From Phycisphaerae bacterium (GTDB lineage: Bacteria; Planctomycetota; Phycisphaerae; UBA1845; UTPLA1), in the NCBI GenBank assembly GCA_023150615.1, contig JAKLKO010000003.1, positions 205,553-269,552 of the forward strand: a stretch of DNA of 64,000 bases. Reading direction: 5' to 3'. The notes under the pieces were generated by a model. The model did no database searches. It worked only from the letters and a program-made list of their open reading frames with translations, and was not told where the DNA came from. The number at the start of each line of letters is the position of its first letter. The first letter of the stretch is position 1. Shown here piece after piece: positions 7,508 to 15,737 of the stretch. Both the position numbers and the translations under genes were made by a program.

Positions 7508-9438
7508 ACGGACGACCCGTGAGCGATCGCAGCGAGGAAATCATCGTCGGCATCGACCTCGGCACGACGTTTTCGCTCGTGGCGTACTGCGATGAGCGCG
7601 GACCGCAGGTCGTGCGCGATGAGAACGGCGACGGCCGCGTGCCATCGGTCATCGGCGTGTCACCCGACGGGCAACTCTCGATCGGATGGCAGGCCCGCGG
7701 GCACGCGGTCGAGAACCCCGAGCACACCGTCTATTCGATCAAGCGGCTCATGGGCATCGGCGCCGACGTGCTGCAGCGCGAACTGCCCTACCTGTCGTAC
7801 CAGGTGACGACCGACGGCGAGCGGGACATCGTCCGCGTGAACCTGCGCGGCGAGTGGCTCACGCCGCAGGAAATCTCGGCCCTGATCCTGCGCGAACTTC
7901 GCAGCCGTGCTGAGAAACACTTCGGACGACCGGTGCGCAAGGCCGTCATCACCGTTCCGGCCTACTTCGACGACTCGCAACGCCAGGCGACGCGCGACGC
8001 GGGCCAGATCGCCGGGCTCGACGTCGTCCGCATCGTCAACGAGCCGACGGCCGCGGCGCTGGCCTACGGTCTCGGCCAACAGCGGCCGCGCGCCTTCGTG
8101 CAGCGCCCGGCGACCGCGTCGCTGCCGGTCGGCGACACGAGCCGATGCAGCAGCGCGGCGACCGCCGGCGACGTTGCGGCGGCGGCGCCGTCGATCGTTG
8201 CGGTCTACGACCTCGGCGGCGGCACGTTCGACGTCACGATTCTGCGACTTTCGGACGGGGTGTTCGAGGTTCTCAGCACGCACGGCGATACTCACCTCGG
8301 CGGCGACGACTTCGACCGCACGATCATCACGCTCGTCCAGCGCGAAGTGCGCGAACGGTTCGACGTCGAGATCGACGCGCCGGCGTCGCGCCAGGCCCTG
8401 CGGTTGCTCGCCGAGCAGGTCAAGATCCGGCTGAGCGGCGAAGCACATACGCAAATCGAGCTTGATCTCGGCCGGGACCGGATCTATCGCCGGACGCTGA
8501 CGCGCGGCGAGTTCGAGCAGATGATCGCCCCGCTTATCGAGCGCACCGTGATCGCCTGTTGCCGGGCGCTGGCCGACGCGAATCTCCAGACCGACGCGAT
8601 CGAGCAGGTCGTGCTCGTCGGCGGCTCCACGCGCATCCCGCTGGTCCGCCGCCGGGTCGAGCAGATCTTCAACCGCACGCCCTACACGGCCCTCAATCCC
8701 GACGAGGTCGTCGCGATGGGTGCGGCCGTGCAGGCGCAGATTCTCGCCGGCGGGCGGCGCGACATGCTGCTGCTTGACGTGACACCGCTGTCGCTGGGGA
8801 TCGAGACGATGGGCGGCGCGATGGGCAAGCTGATCATGCGCAACACGCGCATCCCGTGCCAGGCGCGCGAGATGTTCACGACGTTCGTCGATGGGCAGAC
8901 GAAGGTGAAGATCAACGTGCTCCAGGGCGAGCGCGAGCTGGCGAAGGACTGCCGCAGCCTCGGCGCGTTCACGCTGACCGACATCCCGCCGATGCCCGCC
9001 GGCATTCCCAAGATCGAGGTCTCGTTTCTCATCGACGCCAACGGCATCCTGAACGTCACGGCCCGCGAGCAGCGCAGCGGCCGCTCGGCCGGCATTCAGA
9101 TCGTCCCGGCGCACGGGCTGACGCGCGAGGAGGTCGCGCGGATCGAGCGCGAAAGCGTGCGCTTCGCGCGCGAGGATATGACCGCGCACCGCCTGATCGA
9201 CCTGCGCAACCAGATCGAGTTCGACCTGCACAAGACGCAGCAGATGCTCGATCGCGTCGGCGACCGGCTGCCGCACGCGCAGCGCGTCGCCATCGAGGAA
9301 GGCATGCGCGTTCTTCGCCGGCTCGGACAGACCAGCGAGGACGCCGAGAGGATCCACCAGGCGCTCGACGCGTTCGACCGCCAGACCGTGCCGCTGGCCG
9401 AGCTGGCGATCACGCAGGCGCTGCAAGAGCAGAAGTGA
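7504..9438 (+). CDS. hscA: Hsp70-type chaperone HscA
   Basis: 644 residues from a GTG overlapping the hscB stop (GTGA); a second GTG at 7519 is also possible. HscA is the Hsp70 that binds LPPVK of IscU and promotes cluster release. Visible: the ATPase start GIDLGTTFSLVAYC, VPAYFDDSQRQATRDAG, NEPTAAALAYG, DLGGGTFDVTILRLSDG and VLVGGSTRIP. The substrate-binding domain begins around LLDVTPLSLGIETMGG. Between ALAYGLGQQ and AVYDLGGGTFD there is an extra low-complexity stretch of roughly 30 residues rich in Ala, Arg and Ser, which makes the protein longer than E. coli HscA (616). Confidence 0.95.
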   Translation: MNGRPVSDRSEEIIVGIDLGTTFSLVAYCDERGPQVVRDENGDGRVPSVIGVSPDGQLSIGWQARGHAVENPEHTVYSIKRLMGIGADVLQRELPYLSYQVTTDGERDIVRVNLRGEWLTPQEISALILRELRSRAEKHFGRPVRKAVITVPAYFDDSQRQATRDAGQIAGLDVVRIVNEPTAAALAYGLGQQRPRAFVQRPATASLPVGDTSRCSSAATAGDVAAAAPSIVAVYDLGGGTFDVTILRLSDGVFEVLSTHGDTHLGGDDFDRTIITLVQREVRERFDVEIDAPASRQALRLLAEQVKIRLSGEAHTQIELDLGRDRIYRRTLTRGEFEQMIAPLIERTVIACCRALADANLQTDAIEQVVLVGGSTRIPLVRRRVEQIFNRTPYTALNPDEVVAMGAAVQAQILAGGRRDMLLLDVTPLSLGIETMGGAMGKLIMRNTRIPCQAREMFTTFVDGQTKVKINVLQGERELAKDCRSLGAFTLTDIPPMPAGIPKIEVSFLIDANGILNVTAREQRSGRSAGIQIVPAHGLTREEVARIERESVRFAREDMTAHRLIDLRNQIEFDLHKTQQMLDRVGDRLPHAQRVAIEEGMRVLRRLGQTSEDAERIHQALDAFDRQTVPLAELAITQALQEQK

Positions 9439-9479
9439 CGCGCGGCGCCGACGGGCCGCCGCGCCCCGGGAGATGGGAC

Positions 9480-9926
9480 ATGGGCGGACAGAACCCCTAC
9501 ATCGCTGATTCCAACATCCGCATGCCGACGCGCCGGTACCGGATCACAATCATCGACGAGCAGAAGCAGGAGCACGTGCTGGAGGTCGACCCGGCGAAGC
9601 TGCCGTTCGGCGATCACGGCCTGCCGGGCAGCATCCTCGACATCTGCATGGGCAACGGGATCGAGCTGGATCACGCCTGCGGCGGCGTCTGCGCGTGCAG
9701 CACCTGCCACGTCTACGTCCGGGAAGGGCTGGCCGCGTGCAACGAGGCGACCGAGGCCGAGGAGGACCAGCTCGACGAGGCCTACGCCCTGCGGCCGAAC
9801 TCGCGGCTCGGCTGCCAGTGCGTGCCGGATGGCACGAAGGACGTCGTGATCGAGATTCCGACCGTCAACCGCAACCTCGCCCGCGAGCCGCACAGCGCGG
9901 AGACGATGTCGACGAAGCCCGAGTAG
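9480..9926 (+). CDS. fdx: [2Fe-2S] ferredoxin of the isc operon
   Basis: 148 residues from an ATG preceded by GGGAG at 7-nt spacing. Adrenodoxin/Isc-type ferredoxin supplying electrons for cluster assembly on IscU. The cluster ligands are C67, C73 and C76 (HACGGVCACSTCHVY) plus C115 (RLGCQC). C71 and C117 are extra. Both ends are extended relative to E. coli Fdx (111 residues). It is the last gene of the operon; no iscX follows. Confidence 0.95.
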   Translation: MGGQNPYIADSNIRMPTRRYRITIIDEQKQEHVLEVDPAKLPFGDHGLPGSILDICMGNGIELDHACGGVCACSTCHVYVREGLAACNEATEAEEDQLDEAYALRPNSRLGCQCVPDGTKDVVIEIPTVNRNLAREPHSAETMSTKPE

Positions 9927-10040
9927 CGCCGCGGCGATGGCGCGGGGTCCGCCTGTCGCGACGAACGGCCGGCGCTTGCCGACAAGACCCCGGAGGACCG
10001 CCGTCGGTGGGACCGGATCGCGGAACCGCCCTCACCAAGG

Positions 10041-10062
10041 CCCTCGCCCCGTGGGGAGAGGG
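10041..10062. terminator. strong GC hairpin between fdx and sod
   Basis: CCCTCGCCCC-GT-GGGGAGAGGG forms a 10-bp stem with one mismatch, between two convergent genes and at the end of the isc operon. It has no T-run on either strand. A bidirectional terminator role is inferred from position. Confidence 0.5.
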
Positions 10063-10073
10063 TGATCGCCCGG

Positions 10074-10814
10074 CTACAGCGTCAGCTTCATCGCGCCGGA
10101 CAGCCGCTGATCGACGTTGTCCCAGTGGATGATGTTCCAGAACGCCTTGACGTACGCGGTGCGGTCGCTCTGATACTTCAGATAGTACGCGTGCTCCCAC
10201 ACGTCGAGCACAAGCAGCGGCACGCAGCCGAACATCGTCAGGTTCTGGTGCTTCTCCGCGGCAAGCACGATGAGCCGCGCACTGAGCGGTTCCCACGCCA
10301 GCAGGCCCCAGCCGCTGCCCTGCACTTTTGTCGCCGCCGCGTCAAAGTGCGCGCGAAACGCCGAATAGCTGCCGAAGCTCCGCTCGATCTGCCGCGCGAG
10401 GGCGCCTTTTGGCTCGCCGCCGCCACCCTTCTTCATGTTGCCCCAGAAGACCGTGTGCAGCAGGTGACCCGAACCGTTGAACGCCAGCGAATCGGTCAGG
10501 CCGCGGACCTTCGCCAGGTCGTCCGGACTGCCGCTCTTGCGGACCGCTTCCAGGCCGGCGATGGCCTCGTTCAGGCCCTTGACGTACGCCGCGTGGTGCT
10601 TGTCGTGGTGCAGTTGCATCGTCTGATGGTCGATGTGCGGCTCGAGCGCATCGTAGTCGTACGGCAGCGGCGGCAGCACGTACTCGCGCAGCGGGCCGTC
10701 GGTCGATGTCTCGCCCGCGACGGCCTCGTTTTGCGTCAGTCCGATCCATCCACCCGCCGCGGCCAGCGTGCCCAGCGAACCCATCATCTCACGTCGATTG
10801 ATCGCTTTCATCAC
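10074..10814 (-). CDS. exported Fe/Mn superoxide dismutase with Tat-like signal
   Basis: 246 residues. Catalyses dismutation of superoxide. The core follows the Fe/Mn-SOD pattern: LPPLPYDYDALEPHIDHQT (first metal His), HLLHTVFW (second His), GSGWGLLAW, and LDVWEHAYYLKYQ (metal Asp and His). Metal preference cannot be decided by eye. The N-terminus NRREMMGSLGTLAAAGG looks like a twin-arginine signal, so the enzyme is probably exported folded and metal-loaded. It has its own promoter upstream. Confidence 0.92.
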   Translation of the reverse strand: MMKAINRREMMGSLGTLAAAGGWIGLTQNEAVAGETSTDGPLREYVLPPLPYDYDALEPHIDHQTMQLHHDKHHAAYVKGLNEAIAGLEAVRKSGSPDDLAKVRGLTDSLAFNGSGHLLHTVFWGNMKKGGGGEPKGALARQIERSFGSYSAFRAHFDAAATKVQGSGWGLLAWEPLSARLIVLAAEKHQNLTMFGCVPLLVLDVWEHAYYLKYQSDRTAYVKAFWNIIHWDNVDQRLSGAMKLTL

Positions 10815-10915
10815 CGCTCTCCCATCATTCGGCCCGCGATTGCCCCCACGCAGGCAACCGACCGCGCCGGCGCGGGGCCGTTCGTTCCGCCGTCGCGTGC
10901 GCCATTGATGAGACG

Positions 10916-10944
10916 AACCTAGTGCGACCGGAACCGCCGGTCAA
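10916..10944 (-). promoter_or_regulatory. candidate promoter of the superoxide dismutase gene
   Basis: On the minus strand, TTGACC (-35, 10939-10944) is followed by a 17-nt spacer and TAGGTT (-10, 10916-10921), about 100 nt upstream of the sod start. This is a good sigma-70-like match. Confidence 0.5.
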
Positions 10945-10953
10945 GCCAGCCAT

Positions 10954-10983
10954 TCGACACGCACGACGCGGCGCAGATACGAT
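10954..10983 (+). promoter_or_regulatory. candidate leaderless promoter of the COG2509 flavoprotein gene
   Basis: TCGACA (10954-10959, five of six to TTGACA), an 18-nt spacer and TACGAT (10978-10983). The -10 box ends six bases before the GTG start, so transcription would begin at or next to the start codon. No Shine-Dalgarno is visible. Confidence 0.4.
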
Positions 10984-10989
10984 GCGACC

Positions 10990-12603
10990 GTGGCGCTGCT
11001 GGTCCGCGACCTGTTGCTGCGGCTGGACGAGCCGCCCGAGCGACTGCCCGAACTCGCCGCGCGCCGATTGCGCGTCGGCCGCGAGGAGATCCGCCTGTAC
11101 GCCGTCGTGCGCCGCGCGCTGGACGCGCGCCGGCCGGCGGAGATCGCATTCCGCTACAACCTGGAACTGACACTCGCCGGCGGTGAGAAGCGCGAGCGCC
11201 ACGTGCTGGCGCGACAGCATCCGCGCGGCGTCGAGGCCCTCCGTGTTCAGCCGCCGCCGCGGATCGAACCCGGCATCGGGCCGATGAGGCATCGGCCCGT
11301 GATCGTCGGATTCGGTCCGGCCGGCATGTTCGCGGGGCTGATCCTCGCCGAGCACGGCTTTCGACCCATCCTGATCGAGCGCGGCCGGGACGTGCGGACG
11401 CGCCATCGCGACGTGATGGTGCGGTACTACCGGCGGCGCGACTTTGACGCGGAGAGCAATCTGCTGTTCGGCGAGGGCGGGGCGGGCGCGTACAGCGATG
11501 GAAAGCTCTACACGCGCGTCAACGACCCGCGCGTGCGGCAGATCCTGGCCATCTTCTTCCGCCACGGCGCGCACCGCGACATCCTCATCGACGGCCGGCC
11601 GCACGTCGGCAGCGACCGACTTCCGACGATCTGCCGGCGGATCCGGGAGTCGATCGAATCGTACGGCGGCGAGGTGCGCTTCGGCGCGCGACTCGATGAC
11701 GTGGAGATCGTCGACGGCCGCCTGTGCGCGATCACGGTCAACGGCGTCCGCGAGCCGGCGGAAACGCTGTTGCTCGGCGTGGGTCATTCGGCCCGTGACA
11801 CGATTCGCATGCTGGCCGGGCGCGGCGTTGCGCTTGCGGCGAAGCCCTTCCAGCTCGGCGTGCGGATCGAGCACCCGCAGGCGCTGGTCGATCGGTGGCA
11901 GTACGGCGCGTGGTGCGAGCAGGTCCGCCTTCCGCCCGCCGATTACCATCTCGTCGCCCGTGACGCCGCCGGCCCGCACGGCGACGTCTTCAGCTTCTGC
12001 ATGTGCCCCGGCGGGACCATCCTGCCGACGAACGAATCGCCCGGCCTGATCGCCACGAACGGCGCTTCGCGCGCGTCGCGCGGCGGGGCGTTCGCGAACG
12101 CCGGGCTGGTCATGACGGTGCCGCAGGAGTTGTTCGGCGACGACCCGCTCTGCGGGCTGGAGTACGCGCGGCGCTGGGAACGGCTTGCGTACGAGGCGAC
12201 GGGCGGGAGCTACGCCGTGCCGGCGCAGCGCGCGAGCGACTACCTCGCGGGCCGGGCGTCCGACGGCGCGCTGGTCACCTCGTTCCCGCTCGGCGGACAA
12301 TGGACGGAGATTCGCAGCGTGATTCCGGATTTCGCGGGGGAGGCGCTGGCCCGCGCGCTGCGGATCCTCGATGCGCGCCTGCCGGGCTTCGCCGGCGATG
12401 AGGCGATGATCACTGCGCCCGAGACGCGGGCCTCGGCGCCGGTGCGCATCCTGCGGGATGCAAATTCGCGCGAGTCGGTCCGTGCCGCGGGATTCTATCC
12501 GATCGGCGAGGGCGCCGGTTACGCCGGCGGCATCATCTCGGCCGCGGTCGACGGAATGCACACCGCCGAGGCGGTGATCCGGCGATTCGCTCCGTTTCGA
12601 TGA
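10990..12603 (+). CDS. FAD-dependent oxidoreductase, COG2509 family
   Basis: 537 residues. An N-terminal domain of about 100 residues resembles the cap of this uncharacterised dehydrogenase family. It is followed by the dinucleotide-binding loop VIVGFGPAGMFAGLILAEHG. Next come the conserved segments ESNLLFGEGGAGAYSDGKLYTR, FQLGVRIEHPQ and SFCMCPGGTILPTNE, and the C-terminal FAD contact GFYPIGEGAGYAGGI. The redox role is inferred from the flavin fold; the substrate of the family is not established. It is divergent from sod and convergent with the Spy-like gene. Confidence 0.85.
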   Translation: MALLVRDLLLRLDEPPERLPELAARRLRVGREEIRLYAVVRRALDARRPAEIAFRYNLELTLAGGEKRERHVLARQHPRGVEALRVQPPPRIEPGIGPMRHRPVIVGFGPAGMFAGLILAEHGFRPILIERGRDVRTRHRDVMVRYYRRRDFDAESNLLFGEGGAGAYSDGKLYTRVNDPRVRQILAIFFRHGAHRDILIDGRPHVGSDRLPTICRRIRESIESYGGEVRFGARLDDVEIVDGRLCAITVNGVREPAETLLLGVGHSARDTIRMLAGRGVALAAKPFQLGVRIEHPQALVDRWQYGAWCEQVRLPPADYHLVARDAAGPHGDVFSFCMCPGGTILPTNESPGLIATNGASRASRGGAFANAGLVMTVPQELFGDDPLCGLEYARRWERLAYEATGGSYAVPAQRASDYLAGRASDGALVTSFPLGGQWTEIRSVIPDFAGEALARALRILDARLPGFAGDEAMITAPETRASAPVRILRDANSRESVRAAGFYPIGEGAGYAGGIISAAVDGMHTAEAVIRRFAPFR

Positions 12604-12621
12604 ATCGGCGGTCGCGCCGCG

Positions 12622-13554
12622 CTACTCCTTGCGCTGATCTTCGCCCGAGCCGGTCGGCGATCCGGAGCCGCCCGTGGCGCCCGCACCTTCGGGCTTCGGA
12701 CCGTGCGGACCGGCGCCGGTGCGGCGGCCGGGGCCGCGCTGTGTCAGGAACTGCTCGAGCTTCTCTTTCTGCTCCTGCGTCAGCACTTCCTCGATCTGGG
12801 CGCGGAGCGACTGCACGCCCTTGATCTCCTCGTTCTTTGCGGCATCGTCCTTCTTGCTGCCGCTGCGCCGACTCCGTTCGGTCTTGCGGAATTCGTCGAA
12901 GATGCGGTTGATCTTGTCGCGCTGATCGTTTGTCAGGCCCAGCGCCATCACGGCGCGGCGCAGGTCGCGCGATGACGACGCCGAAAGCGACCGCCGCACA
13001 CCGCCGGACTTCGTCTCCTTCCAGCCCTGCTCAAACGCCTCCAACTGGTCCGGGCGGAGGATCTTCAGGATGCCCTCGTGCAGGTCCTTCTCCATCTCCG
13101 CCTGCGCGATCCGCTGCGGCGCGAACAGCTCGCGCATCTGCTGGCGCAGCTCGTCGATCCGCGCCGCGTTTCCTTCGACGCGCGCCTGTCGCATCTGCTC
13201 GCGAAGCTCCTGAATCTTGTTCAAGGTGTCCGATTTCTCGCGGACCTCGCGCATCCGGTCGGTGAACTTCTTCTGCGCCTCCGACATCAGCGCCTTGAAC
13301 TGCTCCTCCTGTTGCGCATCGATATCCACTTCCTCCAGGATCATCTCCGCCACGCGCGGCGAGATGTACACCTCCGGCCGCACGCCCGGACGACTCGGCG
13401 GGGACGGCAGTGGCCGCTTTTCGGCCCCGGAATCCGAACCCGTTCCCGCGGCGCCGCCCGCCGGCGGCGTCTCCTGCGTCCAGGCCGCGGCGGCCGCCGA
13501 CACTGCAAGCGCGATGATCCACAACCCCGTCACACGTCGAACTGAAAGCGTCAT
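12622..13554 (-). CDS. periplasmic Spy/LTxxQ-like coiled-coil protein
   Basis: 310 residues from an ATG with AGGAG seven bases upstream; a longer frame exists but lacks a ribosome site. The Sec signal (VTGLWIIALAVSAAAAA) is followed by a Pro-rich linker. Two similar charged helical blocks follow; the second contains GLTNDQRDKINRIF and VLTQEQKEKLEQFL, the LTxxQ motifs seen in Spy/CpxP-like proteins. The tail is Gly/Pro/Ser-rich and acidic. A periplasmic chaperone-like or stress-sensing role is inferred from the family. Its divergent upstream region contains the palindrome GTGTATACAC (13672-13681). Confidence 0.7.
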   Translation of the reverse strand: MTLSVRRVTGLWIIALAVSAAAAAWTQETPPAGGAAGTGSDSGAEKRPLPSPPSRPGVRPEVYISPRVAEMILEEVDIDAQQEEQFKALMSEAQKKFTDRMREVREKSDTLNKIQELREQMRQARVEGNAARIDELRQQMRELFAPQRIAQAEMEKDLHEGILKILRPDQLEAFEQGWKETKSGGVRRSLSASSSRDLRRAVMALGLTNDQRDKINRIFDEFRKTERSRRSGSKKDDAAKNEEIKGVQSLRAQIEEVLTQEQKEKLEQFLTQRGPGRRTGAGPHGPKPEGAGATGGSGSPTGSGEDQRKE

Positions 13555-13780
13555 TCTGAACTCCTGCGATCGATCGATCGCCGACTGGACTCGCTCACCG
13601 CGGCCGGACAACCACCGTCCGTCCCGAATGGCCCCACGGCGCGGGTGTATTCCAAGTGCGTGGTCCCGAGAGTGTATACACAAGAGATTCGACGCTCCAG
13701 CCCGTGGAGTCGCCCGCCCGGACCCCCTAGAATGCGCGAAAATGTCGGTCCGAACGCCCTGACGCGAGCCGCCGCAGCGT

Positions 13781-15358
13781 ATGTACTTCCTTGTCATCCT
13801 TGCCTTTGCGCTCCTGCTGACCGACGACCTGCCGCCGGCGCGGCTCAACCTCCTCCCCTATGACCCCGTCGACCCGCTTTCGGCTGCAACCGCCCTGCAA
13901 AGCGCCGCCATGATCGCGTTCGGCCTGGTCGCAATCGCCGCGCTTGCCGGGCTGGTCGTGAATCACAGCGCCCTGCGCGTCCGGCGCGGCACGCCCTTCG
14001 ACATTGAGCGCACGCAGGAGCGTTACACCCGCGGGCAGGTCGCACTGCTCGGCCTGCTCGCCGTGTCGCTCCTCTTCCTGTTCATCTGCACGCCCTGGAT
14101 GCCGCTCGTCCGCGGGTTGCACGCCCCGTGGTCCTGGCCGCTCGTCTCCGACGTCATCATCATCGCCCCGTTCATCCTCTCGATCGTGGCGATCTGGTTT
14201 GTTCTTTACCCAGCCGACACGGTCATCCGCGCTGCCGCGGTGCGACAGCGCGCCCTCGAAGGCGTCGCGCCGCGCCCGATCTGGCCCGTCGCCGAGTATC
14301 TCGTCTACAAGCTTCGCCACCAGATCCTCATCATCGCCGGACCGATGGCGCTCGTGCTCGCCGCCAAGCATGTCCTCGACGTCTACCGCGGGCCGATCGT
14401 CACGGCCACGCGCGTACCGTGGGCCGCCGATGCGCTGCTCGGCATCGCCAGCGGCACGGTCCTGCTAATCGCGCCGGCGTTCGTGCGGCACATCTGGTCG
14501 ACGCACGTTTTGCCGCCCGGCGAACTGCGCGACCGGCTCGAACGCCAGTGCCGCCGCATGGGGCTGCGCTACCGCGAGATCCTCGTCTGGAACAGCCACG
14601 GACTCGTCGTCAACGCGGCCGTCATGGGATTCGTGAAGCCGCTGCGATACGTCCTGCTCTCGGACGGGTTGATCGAGACCATGGCGCCGCGGCAAATCGA
14701 GGCGGTGTTCGGCCACGAGGCCGGGCACGTCCGGCACCACCATCTTCAGTTCTTCGTCCTGTTCGCGATCGTCAGCATGCTGGCGGTCGGCGGGTTGCTC
14801 GAGATCCTCGTGCGCGCGGTCCGGCTGGACGTCGGGATGCTGCAACTGATCGCCATGGCTGCGACGATCGTTGTGTGGGGATTCGGCTTCGGCTGGGTCT
14901 CGCGACGGTTCGAGCGGCAGGCCGACGTCTTCGGCGTCCGCGCCATCACGCCCGATATGGACTCGTGCACGCCGAGCTGCCCGGTCCACGCCGCCGGACC
15001 GGTCGATTCGGTCGATCTGAAGCGCTCGCCGCTGTGCCTCGGCGCCGCGCACTTGTTCGGTCAGACGCTCGGCGAGATTGCGGACCTCAACGGCATTCCG
15101 CGCGATGCGCCGAGCTGGCGGCACGGCAGCATCAACTCCCGCTGCCGCCTCCTGCATCGCCTCGCCGAAAACCCGGCCGCGGTCAGAGGCTTTGACCGCC
15201 GCGTGTGGCGCGTCAAGGTCGGGCTGATCGTCCTGTGCGTGATCGGATCGGCGGTCGCGACGTGGCTCTACTGGCCGAGCGAACTGTTCGGGTCGCGCCA
15301 CGGTCCGCGCCTGCGCGCCAGCCGGACCGTCTCGCTCATTCCGCCGGCTCGATCGTGA
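13781..15358 (+). CDS. M48-family membrane metalloprotease
   Basis: 525 residues with four N-terminal membrane segments, two further segments near residues 175-240, and helices after the active site. The zinc site is FGHEAGHVRHHHL (HExxH), with the third ligand probably Glu in RRFERQADVFG. HtpX/Ste24-like proteases of this type degrade membrane or misfolded proteins, acting on the cytoplasmic face. The domain order, with a long multi-spanning N-terminus, is closer to Ste24-like bacterial proteins than to short HtpX. Its 3' end overlaps convergent clpS by 23 nt. A TAGAAT box lies 47 nt upstream of the start. Confidence 0.85.
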   Translation: MYFLVILAFALLLTDDLPPARLNLLPYDPVDPLSAATALQSAAMIAFGLVAIAALAGLVVNHSALRVRRGTPFDIERTQERYTRGQVALLGLLAVSLLFLFICTPWMPLVRGLHAPWSWPLVSDVIIIAPFILSIVAIWFVLYPADTVIRAAAVRQRALEGVAPRPIWPVAEYLVYKLRHQILIIAGPMALVLAAKHVLDVYRGPIVTATRVPWAADALLGIASGTVLLIAPAFVRHIWSTHVLPPGELRDRLERQCRRMGLRYREILVWNSHGLVVNAAVMGFVKPLRYVLLSDGLIETMAPRQIEAVFGHEAGHVRHHHLQFFVLFAIVSMLAVGGLLEILVRAVRLDVGMLQLIAMAATIVVWGFGFGWVSRRFERQADVFGVRAITPDMDSCTPSCPVHAAGPVDSVDLKRSPLCLGAAHLFGQTLGEIADLNGIPRDAPSWRHGSINSRCRLLHRLAENPAAVRGFDRRVWRVKVGLIVLCVIGSAVATWLYWPSELFGSRHGPRLRASRTVSLIPPARS

Positions 15359-15713
15359 CCGTCAGGCTGGCGGAGCGGAACTGGTCCTCGTACAGTTCGG
15401 CCCGCTCCTTGTGCGTGACCAGCAGCAGGGCGCAGCCGGAGTTGTGTGCCTCGACCGCGCGCTGGATCGCGTCGTTCTCGTTCAACGCGGTCAACTGAAC
15501 GATCGTCACAATGACGTGCTCGAAGGTGTTCACGTCATCGTTGTGCAGGATGACCTTGTACGGGGGAAGCTGCTTCGGCTTCGCCGCGCCCGGCTCGATG
15601 CGGGGTGCGGCCTGCTGAATCGCCGTCACGGCGCCCTGCTCGGCCGGACCGGCGGGTACGTCCTGAGGCATTGCGTCGAACTCCCTCGCGCTGATAGACC
15701 CGTTGTCGTTCAT
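15336..15713 (-). CDS. clpS: ATP-dependent Clp protease adaptor ClpS
   Basis: 125 residues. ClpS binds N-degron substrates and passes them to ClpA or ClpC. The core PPYKVILHNDDVNTFEHVI, AHNSGCALLLVTHKERAELY and the C-terminal LTVTIEP match the family well. About 45 N-terminal residues precede it, Ala/Gln/Pro-rich, longer than usual. It lies 24 nt downstream of the channel gene on the same strand and may be cotranscribed. Confidence 0.95.
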   Translation of the reverse strand: MNDNGSISAREFDAMPQDVPAGPAEQGAVTAIQQAAPRIEPGAAKPKQLPPYKVILHNDDVNTFEHVIVTIVQLTALNENDAIQRAVEAHNSGCALLLVTHKERAELYEDQFRSASLTVTIEPAE

Positions 15714-15737
15714 TATAGACGCGGCGGGGAAATCGCA

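Noticed and set aside
7660..9426. 588-codon open frame antisense to hscA
   Set aside because: Shadow of a well-conserved Hsp70; no domain on the minus strand.
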